NCBI GenBank assembly: GCA_016490735.1
Contig: JAEMWC010001018.1
Location: 131,001 to 195,000 of the forward strand
DNA length: 64,000 nucleotides
Source of the DNA: Pachyseris speciosa
Lineage: Eukaryota > Cnidaria > Anthozoa > Scleractinia > Pachyseridae
Reading direction: 5' to 3'
The notes below the pieces were generated by a model. The model searched no databases, was not told the DNA's origin, and worked only from the letters and a program-made list of their open reading frames with translations. Of the stretch, positions 29,820 to 44,042 are shown piece after piece. Positions within the stretch are counted from its first letter, which is position 1. Each line of letters begins with the position of its first letter. The translations under genes were made by a program, and so were the position numbers.

Positions 29820-32673
29820 ATCATGGCTAGCGGTATTGCTCTTGGGCGCGTACGCACGATGGTGTCGCAGAATAATTAATAATATCCTAATAATAATCAT
29901 AATAATCCAACATGGCGGCCAAACTCCACCTGTCTCAGCTGACCAGCTATAGTTTACTGCGTACGTCTCTGATACTGGACATTCATCTTATAGCCAATTG
30001 ACACCAGTCAAAACAAGGTAACCGCTCACCAATGTCACGTGACCATATCGCGAGCTCAAGTTAAGACCTCATCGAGGTCAGCTTTTTTTTTTTTAAGGTT
30101 ACCGCTGACCTGGTACTTGCTTTCAATTGGATCGCTGGCGAAGTTCGGACGGTTTATATCCTTGGCTCCGCTTTGTTAGGAACAAGAGCCGGATTGACAG
30201 TTGGAAAAGTCTCGCAAAGAGCGACAGCTCCTTGCCAAAAGCAAACACGATATTTAACAGCTGCAGCATTCGAAATGCCAGCAATATGTTGTCCCTCACA
30301 GCAATCCTCGTTGTTAGTTAAAAAAACGCAGACTTAAAAGGCTAATTGCAGTAAAAACTTCGTCTTTAATTTAGTGTTTATTGAAACCAATTTGTTTGTC
30401 TGTTGTCATTGCCAATCTCAGATGTTATGATTAACAGTGATGTAAAAAATAATACCACCCACGACTTGTATTCAAGGTTTGTAGTTTGCAATATTTGTAA
30501 TTGATCGACGTCAAGAATAAAACCATCCTTAACCATTTGCAGTCGATCACCTGTGTTAATTCATGGCTTATCGTGCCGCAGTCACTTTTCACAACGAAAA
30601 GTTAAAGTCATTTTCGCTTAATGTTTTTCGGTGCTATTGTAAACTAGGAGAACACCAACGGCAGTTTTTTATCGTCTCTACTCTTATAGATCACAAATAC
30701 GAAGCCATAAAATAGTAAAAACAAGGCGAACAAAGTACTGTTCCAGAGATACCAACCTCTGGAGATTTAAAATCTGAAGATTTTTTTCCAGCCTCCTTAC
30801 ACCCCCCTCCCCCCGAAAATGATTTTTCTCCTCCTACCCCCCTCCCCCGGGTAAAAAAAAAAACTTTTTTCCACCAAATCAAATCGAGCTATCTTAGTTT
30901 AATTTCCAGAATCAACTATATCACTAAATGAATCAATTGAATGTGCTCGATAACATTATGACCAAATGTCTTTTATCAGTTCAGGGATACGATTTCAGTC
31001 TACAGTGGAGCAAAGTCTTTAAAAGGTTCAAAGTGGTTTTTATCCGGGAGATCTGATCACCCGCACAGGAGATCGGGAGATTCGTTGCGTATGTGGGAGA
31101 CTCCCGGATAATCCGGGAGAGTTGGCATGTATGCTGTTCTTCTTTTTTGGGTGATGTCGAAGAGTATCCTCTTTGAGGTTTTACCATTTTGTTTTGTTGT
31201 GGAATATTTCGCTTTGTTGAGGTTAAAATGTCAACGATACATGTTAGAAAATTGTGACTCAGCCAAAGCACATAACCGGTTCTGATGTTGGATTTAAAAG
31301 TGAGACACTGGGACTGTTAATCTATAGTTTAGAGATTTAAACCATTTGTACTGAAATGTAATCGGATGTAATGAAGCAAAATCGTTTATGCTCATAGTCA
31401 TGTAGTCCCTTGATCCAACGAGGCAAAGGCCGATGATAAATCCAAAATGTAGGTCAGCACATGTTTGAATGGTGGCTGTGGCTCTGCAGCAAAACAGTAA
31501 ACAAAAACTATAATCACAAGACAGAAGTCCTTACTAGAGTCCTGGCTCGAGTCCTGGCATTGATTTTATTTTATCGGTAAATGCCATACAATAAGGAAAG
31601 AACTGTGGAGCTCCGCTTTTAGGCTTGCCTAAATATATATATTAGAGTTGTCGTCGTTTTATAGAGTTGTTGGGCAACGTAAAACGAAATAAAATTCATT
31701 GATTAAGCTGGGGATAACGAAACAGTACGCGTTTATGGGTCCTACATTGCAGGTTGAGGTGGGAACTAAGGTGTGTTATTAGGTGATACGCTCCATTTAG
31801 CCGTTGGCCCCGAGAAGCTTAGTTGTTACACTCCCTCTCCTCCATGACACTTCTTTTCTTTTGTATTTCTACTTTGTTTTTCTGTTTCATGGAGAACGGC
31901 GGCAGTGCCAATATGTCTTGTACAGAACCACGGTATCAAAGAAAATTCACAACAGAACATTTGCTGAGCCTCTGTGCAGTCCGGATCCAATTTGTTCACA
32001 CAAATGTGTGACAAATCGTCTTTGACAAGGCTACAAGGGTAACCAGGAATAATCATATTGTCGAAAAGGAAATCTGATCTTTGTTTTTTTAAAAATGGTT
32101 GTAGATTGCACACTTAAAACCTAACGGATGAATCATATTCCCTTTCTTATTTTCACTCCAAGATATTGGCCGACTGAAACGATTAACAACTCATAGTCCA
32201 TTCTTCGTTAATCTTCAAACTGATAACCATTGAGTTCAATACTTCTAAAATCAGGGGAGTTGACCAATTGAAAACTTCAATGATGCACGGTATGGGCCTT
32301 AACTAGAAATGTTCAACGTTTCCATTTTAGTTTATTGTCTTTTCCTAATCAAACAATTTATCCTATGCTGTCTCCTAGTTTGTAAAACAGCGGCAGCCAC
32401 CTTGATGTGGGCGTTAATGAAAAGAAAATACAAATTTTCTCCATCGCAATTCTCTTGGATATTACCGTGCCATCTTCTTCGCCATCTCGCCGGAATCATA
32501 AGTGGGCGAAGCTGTGCGAGCAAGCTCCGTTACGATTGGCGTAGCCTCGCCCAACTGAGTGATTTACAGAACAAAAAAGCCCTCAGTCCCTTCGAAGTTT
32601 GAAAAACGCGCAGCGAGATACAACAAATCTGGCTGAAAAGATGGCCTTGAATGGCTTTCCACTTTCTTTACAA

Positions 32674-32674
<1 letters not shown>
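29331..32674. other. Repeat-rich non-coding stretch
   Basis: No exon I can support. It contains a GC hairpin near 29751-29770 (ggcggcc-caaac-ggccgcc), a T12 tract after a gaggtcagc hairpin arm at about 30075-30110, C-rich tracts at 30805-30850 and a degenerate cgggaga-type repeat at 31045-31120. Short open frames here overlap each other on both strands and lack motifs. Confidence 0.45.

Positions 32675-32759
<85 letters not shown>
32675..32759. repeat. (AAT)n microsatellite
   Basis: Uninterrupted AAT units, about 28 copies. Confidence 0.95.
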
Positions 32760-32760
<1 letters not shown>

Positions 32761-34110
32761 TGGAGGTTACAGAGCTACTTTGAGAACTAAAATTACGAGA
32801 TTATGATAAAACGTCTATCGTTTTACGGACTGGTAGGTAGCTGTTGCTATTCTAGGCGAACCGGCTATTAGTTAAACAAAATAAACAACAATTTCATTAA
32901 TATTTTATAATAAAGGGAAATTGAAATAACGTTCAATCAGTGGTTCCATGGACAGTATTGTAGCTGCTGTAGAACAACTCAACTTTATTCAGGTCATCTT
33001 GATACCCGTCCCGTACGGTAAATAAACGGTTCTTGTAAAGGAAAATATTGCAAAAGATATTAAGGATAAGACTACAGAAAGCTTGAAACAATACAGGAAA
33101 CATGCGGCTACAATACCAACGCACCTTATCGGTGATTCTACGTACGACACAAAATACTACCAACAGCGAAAAAACATGAAACTAGACAACCTGACTTTAC
33201 ACTATGAACAACGAGGCGGAATGAAAAACCTGCACAAAAAAGACTGACTTTTAAGAAATAAGACGTAATAACGAATTCAAAACTATTTACACACTGTAAA
33301 AACTGACCAGTTAAGGTAACCTTTTTAAATGGTTATAACCTATTGAAATGGGTGATTTTGACCAAAATTTAATTGGTTAAATTTGTGTACCTATTTGGTA
33401 TTGGTTGCAGTAACCAATTATCTAAAGTTAAATCAACTATAAAAAAATGGTTTAAACAATAATTGTCAAAACAACCATTCTTGTTAGTCAAAATAAACCT
33501 AATTGATCAAAACGCTTGTCAGCATAACCAATTAAAATAGTTGTTTTAACCAATGCTTTGTAAACTGTTTCATCACCAGAAAAAAGTTTTTTCAACGCAC
33601 CCAGAAGCATGAAATAGAAAGTAAAAACAAAAAGCATGCATGTATAAAAGCTTGTTTCTTTATTTCTATTATTTGTATAGTGTTATTATGTAGAAGATTG
33701 CAATTAGGGAATACATGTAAATAGTGATTAACCACATATAGGAGATAAGTAAGAATCAAAAGTGTCACATGCATGCAATTAAGTTAAACATTAATTCTGA
33801 GCAAAACAGAAATCATACAAGCACAAGTTATTCTTACTAACCAATTATGATATTGGGTTCTTTTAGAGACAAGCAGTGTCTTTGTGATTAAGTTCATAAT
33901 ACCTTTAAGGAGAAGTTACTTTAATTGAAAACAAAAGACAGATTTGAATTAAATGATTAAGTATGGCAATTTGCCTGCCAAAATGATTGAAATGAACCTT
34001 TTTACTGGTCAATACAATGCATGCTTCATGTTCTTAAATGTTATTGTAAGTATACAAAAATTGTTCAAATAACTGACAAAATAACAACTAACAGAACCCA
34101 TACTGAAACT

Positions 34111-37100
34111 CTAATCATCAGGTGTCATAAACCTTGGGGCTACAAACAAAGGACCATTCCTAGCATTTTGACCATATGGTTTTACAGAATGAACTGGCAT
34201 GTAAGTTGCCAGCATTTCCTGTTTTCTAAGAACCTTGTTGGGTGCAAATTCTTTACGAACTTCAAATGCATGATAATGGCTATTATATTGCATGGTCCTG
34301 TATTTGGTAATCAAAAAATATATAACTTGACCACCAAAAACAATTATTTTAGAAATGGTTCCAAAAACTGGCAAGTCTCCATCATTTGCAAGGAACACCA
34401 CAGCATTCTCTTTGTACTTGGTCCCCAAAATGATAACATTGGTGGCCCTGTAGTTATAAAATAACAAAAAACAAATATACTTTCTATATCCAAAATAGAT
34501 GTTAATGGGTTTTTTCTTGGTAGATTGTGGTATTGGAACTGTCACCACTACTGAATCTTTCCCTACAGCTGTGGCCAATTATGCAGTTTTAAGATGGCAT
34601 GCAGAATGGTACTGTTTCAGTTCAGGGCATAATTATTCCATTCATGAACATTGTGATTCCTTGTTTACCAGTGGTTAAACACAAATCCTTTCAGTTAATT
34701 GTACTGTACATGTAGTAAATGTGGATTGATCCTGATAACCTGTCAATTTGAAAACTGCCAACTGGACAAGGACTGACTGTGCTGTTTGCCACTGGGTATT
34801 TATGTTTGAATTATTTTACTACTCATGTATAGAGCTCAAATTAACTTTTAACCACATGCCAGTGAAACAATCATAATTTCTCTTCAACTTACTCATACAA
34901 TAAATCTGTGTCATCAAGAGTTGGTTCCTTGGCTTGAAGTTCAATGAAATAGTCAACATCCCCAGCAACAACTGTTTTCCCTGTTCCTGTGAAATACAGG
35001 AAAAATTAACATAGAGATTTAAAAGTCTGAGTGGAAATCCATTAATCCTTTAACCCCTAAGGGGTCTCCCTTTGATGGTCTGGTGTTAGACTCCCTTTGA
35101 CGAGTAAAATCGTCTGGCATTGGACAGAGTAATTAGTCTATAAGTCACTCTTAGGGAGGAGAGGGTTAAGGCAGTATAGTTTTTTTTAAACCTTTTAACC
35201 CCTAAGGGGTCTCCTTTTGACGTGTCACATCATCTGGCTCCTTTAACACTTAAGGGGTCTCCTTTTGATCAGTAAAATTATCTGGCATTAGACAGAGTAA
35301 AATCTATAAGTCACTCTTTGGGAGAAAGGGTGAATTTGTAAACATTAAGCTTGGATAAAATTAATTCTACATGTGTTTACATTTGTCATGAAATTTTTGA
35401 TCCAAGCATCAAAGTCATAATCAGCCATGTCCAAGTGACCTATTTCTGCAGGTTTATGAAGAAATTCACTGTTGAAGTGTCCTGGTGAATCAAGTTTAAG
35501 ACATTGAAGCCGCTGATGTCTTACAGCCAATGAGAAAGCCACGTTGGTAAAATTTCCCAGAATTCCAGCAAGCTGTTTGAAATATCTATGTTTGGCTTCA
35601 TATCTCATACACCAAGATCTCACCATTGGCCCAAGCCTATAAATAAAGTAAATTAAAAAATAATGTAAAAATACCATCGTCAAATCAAATTGCAGAAGAA
35701 GCACAAGTTATGTACACTGGCTGTATGACAAGCATTTATCAAGTGTGCTGTCCACCCATTTTGTAAGCAAAAACAATGATTATAATTATGTTGGCTACTC
35801 TTTTGCCTTTCTTGGCACAATGTATATGGCATTATATGAGGCAAGCCAACCACCCAGGCACACAATTATCAATAATATTTAAAGTAATAAGATTACTTCA
35901 CAGTGTATGAGGTACTAGTCAAGATAAAATTAATCTTGAAGTAGAAACCACCTTTTTCACTGAACCCCCTAGATTTGTTAAAGACAATATCTGAGGTAGC
36001 TTTTAGCATCTAATGACAATCTGACCTGAGCATTTGCGATGGGAAATGGATCATGTAGTCCATCTTTGGAATCACTGATCTCCCTGGATACAAGCCAGTA
36101 AATGTAACATGATGCTCTTCAATCAACCCTTCCAGCACACCAATGCTATCCTCATTAACAACAGGTGAAAACACAATGTCATTAATTTCAAGAAGCATGT
36201 TAAACAGTTGCCACCTTTCATCATCGTCAGGTACAAGACTTCCAATAATCAAAGGGAGAAATCTACCCAAACACCACATTTGTGCAGCTGCAAGAAAACA
36301 TTACAACAGTTATCTCCTAATTTGAAAATACAAACTTTGCTCATTTAGTACCTAGAATTAATTTTTTTTTATCACTTTGTACAGAATATGAACATACTTA
36401 TAACTTAGGCCAGGGATCATATATTTCTTTACATGTATGTAACATTGTGAACAAAACTTAATTTTTAGAGTTTACCCAGTGATAATTTATGACCACCAGT
36501 GGACACACAAAAAAGAGGCAATATGCAACTTTTGCCATACAGGTAGAAGAAACTTGAATGTCAAATTGCTCAGAGATTCTAAATTAAACTAGCATATCAA
36601 AGAGAAACCTCGTTATGCGTATTAAGTGGTCACATCAACAACATAAATTTAAAGACACATTTACTGTAATACATTGCCACTCAACTCTCTAGAAGTTGGT
36701 CACTAAACTACAATTATGGACAAAAGTGTTGACACATTTGAGCAAAATAATTGCTTTCTAAGAGCAACCTTCTGTAATTGAAAAAACCTCTTTTTTGTTG
36801 ACAGCCAAGTCCCCCTCTCCCCCTTTTCAATGTTGAAATACACTCTGTGGATACTGGCACGTGGTTACAACATTGAAAAGGGGGTAGGGCAGAGGGTTGA
36901 AATGTGAGAATTGGAGATTGGAAAACTCACGTGTTCAACGAACAAGGTCTTTTTAGGGGAGTGTCTCAACTACTTTTCTCCATGATTGAAGCTTCTTCAA
37001 TGGCGCTTGCCATTATGTATTTGAGTTAAATAGAGTCTGATGTTGTATGCATGAAACAACAACAACAATACTTTATTTCAGCCCATAATTACCACAAGAT

Positions 37101-40100
37101 AAAAAAATAATAACACGGCAGATGATAGGGTGCTGACTGCCCGAAATAACCTAAAAGTTAAATATGCCAGGCAGTCAGTGAAAAGAAAAGATGATTAAAT
37201 GTTTAGGTCAGGGACACAAGAACAAACAGACATAAATACCCACAAAAATAAATGTAGAGATAAACAGAGTTACATAAACTACCAGTATTTTAAATGACTA
37301 AAATTCTTATATTGCAAAACAGTATTATTTCTTATCTAGTAATCTTTGATAAAGTGCTGTTTCATTTTCTTTTTAAATAAAGACAATGGAGATGATTTAA
37401 TATCTTCGTCAATTGATGGAATTCCATACTGATGTACCTTGAAATCTAATATTGAATATTCCATAATTTGTTCTTGCTTTTGGGAGATAATAGGACTGTT
37501 TTGCAGCAAGCCTTGTATTATAGTTATGAATCTGTGTTACTTTAGTGAAAAAAGAAATAAAGACAGATGGTAATAGTTCGAATGTATGGTTTAATTCAAT
37601 ACCTTTCTGCTTTAAACTGTTGGTATCACTGTTTAGAGTTTTCAAGGTAACTGGCGATGGTTTGTTCTTGTCATTGTAGTAACCATAATCAAAGTCTCTG
37701 ATTCTTTCATTCAACTGGTCCAGAGTGAAGTATTTTTCTTGATTAATAAAAACTTTCAACATCTCTTTGCATTCATACTGAAGTACACCTTCCAAGATGT
37801 CATGCATGGCATCTGCAGGAAGACCTCCAATTACATGAAAGTACCGGGAACGGTGACAGAGATCTGATCTCCTGTTGATGCCGTAAATCATACCACTTGC
37901 TGGAACTCTTTCAACTTCTTCACAGTGGTAGTTGTTCCCTGCCTTTGTTCTAAGCACAAACTGCGATTCCCTAAACTGATGAAACAGGATACCAAGAAAG
38001 AATAAGGAAACGAAAAGGATACCAAGTAAGTGTGGTTCATCATGTAAAACTTTCAGCGACTGAGGAAGCGAGGGAAGTCAATCGTTTCGCTTGCATTTAC
38101 TAGTATGGCTAACTAAAAGCTATGCAATAAAGGATTCCCAATAATTAAATAAGTTATGCCGCCTTGAATACACCTAGTCCATATATTTATTTTAGTGCTC
38201 CATAAGGCTTACCTTATCATTATAGAAATTGCTGGGAAGAGAAACAAACAGTGTTCGACTTGATGGATGCTCATTTATCAGATACAAAACCACGATCGAG
38301 TCTGGTTCATTTGCAGATAAATTAGAACCGCACGATCAAAATATTCACCAAGGTCGGACATCAGTTGAAATCTGGCATATCGCTACGACAGATTCAAGTT
38401 CGGAGGTACCAGATCATCCCTTTTCTTTGCTTAAAAATACTAGCTAAGCAAAGTCTGAGATGGGCATCTTCCTTCGGGTTAACACTGTACAGCACTGTCA
38501 ACTCTGAGATCAGAGGTGATTTCAAATGGCAGCGACCCTATGCATGTATCAACAAAGTAACGGGACAAAAGTCGCATTTTGCCAGGAAAATTATCAAACA
38601 AATTCAAGGAGACAACAGCCTTACAATGGAAGACAATATTCCAACATGTTTGTGCAGAATTACCTTCAGGTTGACCCCAAACTAAACGGATTTTTAACAA
38701 GAGCCCGCCAGCAAGTAATTTCGTGTTACTCGAAGTTCAACAACACTAGTTGCCTACAAGGTCTTTTCCTCACTGCTACGACGACTGTTGTTGAAATTAC
38801 TGACGCAAATGAAGAAAGAGGAGGTTAAGAAAACACAACGACAAAAATTAGCGATACTCGGGAAATAAGCCGGATGAACAAGGATTATTTTCGCAAAATA
38901 ACACTCACTGGCGATTTGCGTATTTTCCGTCTGTGAGATTCAGTGTGGCGCGCAATGCGTCTTGGATGAACATGGGTCTTTAAACTTACTATAATAAATA
39001 TTACAAATTTCTCTTACCTTTTTTGCAAATGTGCACTACATGTATTTGAAATTTTACTATAACAATGCAGACATGATAAAAAACTAACCAATTTCTGTTG
39101 TTTATTGGTGTTTTGGAGCAATGTTACTTGTCGTTTCTACCCCTTGGAAGGCCTAAACCATACTCTGGAAGTAACTTATCAAACTTTACTTAACATGTAT
39201 CTGTCTGGGGGTATTTTTTAATTTGCATTAAAGTTATTTTAAACCTATTTTTTGCATTCATTAGCTCTATTTAAAGGTACTATATTTTAAAACCCTATTT
39301 GACTGTTTAAGGCTATCTTCAGTTCTATATTTTTTTAATAAATACATTCAGATACCTGAGAGATCTTTTGTTTTAGCTCTGAGGTTGTCTTACTGTAGAA
39401 TTCAATCAATTCCTAGGAATTCTTTGGAATTCTAATTAAGTTTGGCTAAAGGTAAAAAAATTCCAAGGAATTCCTAGCACATCAAAATAATGATAGTTGC
39501 GACTATTTTTGTGATTTTGGGAAAGTCTTGCAAAGGTTTATCCAAGATCCCTGGAGATCTTTTGCAAGATTATATGAGTTCCTTTAAGATCTTGGCAAGA
39601 TCCACAAAAGATCCTTTAAGATCCTTGAAGATCTTTTGCAAAGTTATTAAAGATCCTCAAAGATCTGGGCAAGATCTGTGAAGGGTCCTTGAAGATCCTC
39701 AAAGATCTTCAAAGGATCCTTAAAGATCCTTAAAGGTCTTTGGTAAGGTTATTGAAGATCCTCAAAGATCTGGCCAAGATCTGCAAAGGATCCTTGTAGA
39801 TCCTTAAAAGATCTTGGCAAGATCTGCAAAGGATCCTTAAAGATCTTTGAAGATCCTTAAAGATCTTGCCAAGATCTTCAAAGATCTTGGCAAGAAAGTT
39901 GAGGATCCTTGAGGATCTTGGCAAGGATCCTTGAGGATCCTCAAAGATCTTCGCATTAGGATCCTCAAAGATCTTCATGAAGATCTTTAAGGATCTTTGA
40001 AGATCCTTAAAAGATTTTCACCAGGGAGAATAACAAACTGAATGTACATGTATATACACAATAATTAACAATGATTATTATGCTTGCCTGCCGGCTGAAA

Positions 40101-40130
40101 ACGTGAAGACAGGCGCATACATTTAGTATC

Positions 40131-40191
<61 letters not shown>

Positions 40192-43100
40192 GAAATTATC
40201 ATAACAATACTAATAGTTATAGAAATTATCAATTATAACTTTCAAATAAATGAAGGTCTCTTTGAAAACGGCAAATGACAGTTTCAGTTAAACATGTAAA
40301 GCAGATCTAACATTTTGTAATAAGATTTTGAGTGAAACCTTTGTCCGGATTAGTTGGGAACCAAGATTGTCACCGGAAATAAATGCAATAGTCCCTCTCA
40401 GAGAGTGTCTTTCACCATTTACTATGAATTGGTGCCCTGCATCCTGAAACAAATAGTAAAATTGATAATTACTGTACATTAAACTAAAAGGTCTCAAACA
40501 TTTGAACTTAGAAATCCAGGTTGATTACCTCAAACAAATATGTCAACCTTATTGCCATCGTCATAGTGATCTGGTTAGCTGACACTTTGGGAAACTAGTA
40601 TCAGCAAAATTAAATATCCTATTATTCTAAATAGAAGTTAAACAGGGAGAACACTGCCAAGGAAGCACAGCAAGTTCTGCACAAAAAATGCAAGCAGGAC
40701 TGCCAAGTATGTTTTTGAGGTAGTTTGGATAATAGGAGCTTTACTGCAAACTAAAGAGTGACAGGAATAAATCTTGAGCTCTACATGAAGAAATGGTGTA
40801 GCACGCGGAAAAGTAAATTAGGGTTGTATGATATTATTTAAGTTATCTTGACCTTTTGGCTTTCTAAGCCTTATAATAAATAATTTATTATGAGTAGTAC
40901 TGTTCAGTAATACTAGATTTTCATTAGATACTGGCTCTTAACACATTAAGTACTTACTTGTTCTAAAAACTGTAAATCATCCAGGAAAGGCTCCAAAATT
41001 GCATCAATTCCATATTTTTTAATGACTGGGTGTGTTGCAACTGCTAATAGTTGAATAGCGTCAAGTTGAGATCGATATTTGGGACTAATGTTTCCTAGTG
41101 TGTAATATACAACCCCTAAAAAATATCAAAAGGATTGTACAAGAATGCATGCTTTGAACAATGTATAAATTATTTATCACATTGGGTGAAAGACTATGAA
41201 TCCATCCATGGTAAACTATATAAAATCTTGCCACTCATTTGAATATCACTGTAAGAATGGTTCCTTAAATGTTTTCATATAGCCTATTCTACTTTCAAAT
41301 GCAAATGACTAATAAAGTCACTGTTACATGCATTATACACCAAAGTTTTATTAGCTATGGTTACACCATGCATGTTTTCTTGTAACTTGTCTTGCCTGAC
41401 AGATTAATATCAGTTTTGCTCTTGCACGAATAGATACATGACCTATTACCTTTACAGAATGTTCAAAAAATTTGTTGCATCATTATGATGACCAATGCAA
41501 AAAGAACCCACTTCTGCTTCTTGCAAAGACTGCATTGTAGTGGCAAAACACTGGGAGACACATTCACTAAAGGGTTTCTTGCCCTAGACAATTTTTGGTG
41601 TAACTTGTGTCACAAAAAAAATGAGAAATGTTACAGTTCAATCTCTAAAGTAACACAACTTAAGGCGTGATCGAAACTTCTCAAAATAATACACACCTAG
41701 CTTATGTTTCCCTGTCTTGCTGCCCAGAGGGTTAGTTATCTCAACCTCATCATAGTACAAAAATAACTGTAGTGCACTTGGATCTCTTGAGAACAAAGAA
41801 TGTTCCCTGAAAACTTGTCCATCACAGAAGTCTTCAATTTTACCATCATTTCGCTGGTGGCTGTTGTATACCTGACATAATTATTTAATAAAGATGATAT
41901 TGTCATTATTTGTTTTAACTTAACCTCTGGTCACTCACCAACCAACTCAACCATGAGATCTCGTTCACCTCATTTAACTCGTCCCTCTGCACATAAAACT
42001 TAACTACATCCAACACTGAGGGTATGCTTTTTGGAGCCATTCTGGAATGAGAATGGTTCAAAATTATTTTTGGTGGGATTTTTCTTCGATTGTAATTCTT
42101 GAGACCTTAGAATCCATTCCTGTTATCCCGCTGAGTGGTGTAGACTAAGACCATGAGTACAGGTACTTCCTATTTTTCAACTTGTCCCCAGCATGAATAG
42201 AGTGCAAGTCACGAAGTGTATACATAATATTGATGTAGGAGGCTGGGCGGAAATCTTGCTCAGAATAGTCGACTTTTTATGGGTCAAATTTTCATCATTC
42301 CAACCATTGTCATTCTTTCTATTCTCATTCTGGGAGTCATCCTCAAAACGCAGTACGCTGAATAAAACTTGGTTGGCAGAATATGATCTAATGAAAGTAT
42401 TCTCAAAATCTAGGCATCATCCAATACCATGGCAACGATACAAACATCATGGCTTAGTATTCTCACCTCGTGAAGAATGGTTTGTTTATTCAGCATAAGT
42501 TGAAGTGAATCTAACAATGGAACATACATCATCTCATCTTCCTTCAACACTTGCCTCTGCCTGATGCCTCTGCGTCTTCGAGCCGATGAATGACCAAGAG
42601 TGATTCGTCTTGGTTCCTTGAAAAAATGAAAAAAAAAAAAAAAGACTGCTTGCAGATTATAAAAGACTAATTTTACGCACGCAAGACTTGGTATTTCGTC
42701 AAAATAAATAAGCTTAAGCTTAAATTGATCTAAATAAACCACAAATGAAAGTTGTAAATAAGAATTTCCTGCAATGTATATCATCGTTATCCGAATCAGA
42801 AACGCACAAACACTCAACACAACCTATTTATCGCCCCCAGAGCCCTAGTTCAGAGCCCTCGGTCACAGTTGCTGGTCATGCGCATGTCCTTGCGCACAGA
42901 CGAGTAAGTTGATTTTTCCCGTTTTCACTCAGTCGCAGAGTCTCAGTAAAGTAATTTACACTGGTACTCACCACCAAACTGAAATTTTCTTTAAAATAGG
43001 CAGCCTGCTTGTATTCTGTATTTACATGCGCGAAGGGATTCGATATAGAGTGGTCGTCTTCAAACAGTTCTGCCAAGCCTGGTACTGCGTCAAATCTCAG

Positions 43101-43596
43101 TCCTGCACTGTCCAATCTGTTCTGTACCCTCATCCTCAAGATTTCAACTGCATTTTTTACAAGTGTTGTAACGTTCTCCATCATATTTTCCGTAGCTCTC
43201 TGAGTAAGCCTATTGGCTTCCTTTGTCTGAAGCAAAAACAGGGCACCGTTTTTTTTTTCTCTCTTCAAGACTAAGTTCAAGTTTATCATAAAGACTTTCA
43301 TCATTGTCCGGTTCAGCTTCCATAACTTCCATCTCAGTCTCTTCCTCTCCTCCGCTTTGGTCACCGTTATTTTGACAAAGTCGAATAGCTGAGTGCAAGT
43401 TTAACTCTGCGTGATCACGCCGAAGATGTGACTGATAGGAGCGGGGTTTTTGAAAGGTTCGCTGGCATCCGGGCACGTCGCATTTCACAGACAAGTTCGG
43501 CTCAGAACCATGAACCCTGATTAAATGACTTAACATCAAGGCAAGCGTTAAAGTGTGAAAAGCAGGACAAAGCTGGCATTTTAGATTTTCGGTCAT
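34111..43596 (-). CDS. C2H2 zinc-finger CACTA-type transposase, about 11 exons
   Basis: Exon 1 (about 42972-43596) has two C2H2 fingers (CQLC...H...H; CDVPGC...HLRRDH) and a coiled region. Later exons, approximate: 42467-42616, 41938-42043, 41699-41875, 40965-41116, about 40290-40445, 37603-37976, 36026-36288, about 35389-35639, about 34894-34985 and the last ending at 34111. Donor and acceptor GT/AG sites fit at most joints. Exon 37603-37976 encodes GGLPADAMHDILEGV, the most characteristic transposase block, and joins in phase to the AQMWCLGRF exon. A frame change occurs at a T10 run (43249-43258), and the exon near 40290 runs off-frame to a stop, so this copy may be inactive. It starts 446 bp from the divergent SAM gene. 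Confidence 0.7.
35048..35335. repeat. Tandem intron repeat (TTAACCCCTAAGGGGTCTCC family)
   Basis: Two to three partial copies, each opening with the palindromic CCCCTAAGGGG or cacttaagggg block and sharing gagtaaaat-(c/t)-tctggcatt(g/a)gacagagta and tataagtcactct. Located in a transposase intron. Confidence 0.7.
36775..36920. repeat. Small foldback in a transposase intron
   Basis: CCCCCTTTTCAATGTTG near 36820 and its inverse CAACATTGAAAAGGGGG near 36870, with flanking ccctct / agaggg arms. Confidence 0.6.
37055..37598 (-). mobile_element. 5'-truncated LINE fragment (3' end of ORF2)
   Basis: The minus strand encodes IHNYNTRLAAKQ, then ARTNYGIFNIRFQGTSVWNSI and SLFKKKMKQHFI, the typical C-terminal tail of CR1/Rex-type cnidarian LINE ORF2. 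An untranslated end with a (TTG)n tail follows (plus-strand caacaacaacaa at about 37054-37065). It begins a few bases after the splice donor of the transposase exon 37603-37976, so it sits in the intron. Confidence 0.7.
39538..40016. repeat. GATC-rich minisatellite
   Basis: About 480 bp made almost entirely of variants of AAAGATCCTT and AAGATCTTGGC, with roughly 37 GATC sites, each inside a local palindrome. The period is about 10-12 bp with a looser higher-order unit. In a transposase intron. Confidence 0.9.
40132..40189. repeat. (AAT)n microsatellite
   Basis: About 19 AAT units, like the array at 32675. Confidence 0.95.
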
Positions 43597-44042
43597 GGTG
43601 CTTCTCTTTTTGCATCATCCGATGCGCGGAGACGATCCGTTTGCCAAAACTAGACTTTCAAGAAATTTCCGGTGTTGTGACCAATTACATACAAGCGGTA
43701 GTTCCTATAATTAGTCCGTATAATTGGTTGCGATGCCGGGACAAAGCGTTGTTTCCGCTATCTAATTTATCTTTTATCTTGTCCGGAGCCACCTTTCTTT
43801 TATTATTTCACCGCAACATTCAAAAGGACAGTTTCAGCCAATGAGGGTTAAGGAATTTGACGATTACAGGGCGCTGCCAGTAAACTAATGGAATTTTGGC
43901 GGCCAAATGCAAGATTTTTCCGTTGGAGCAATCACACCGTTCATTCCACTGAAGACGCGATTCTTCAAGAGAAGGTTAATTTTAGGAAAGGTGATTTAAC
44001 ATAAATCCTAGTTTCGTCGTTAGTAGAACAAGTTATTGAAGT
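43597..44042. promoter_or_regulatory. Divergent promoter region of the CACTA-like element
   Basis: 446 bp between the zinc-finger transposase ATG (minus, 43596) and the SAM-protein ATG (plus, 44043). No gene inside; it includes the 5' leaders of both. No specific core element was identified. Confidence 0.45.

Noticed and set aside
39490..39978. Ser/Leu-rich frames on both strands in the GATC array
   Set aside because: Created by the minisatellite; open in several frames because of its period.
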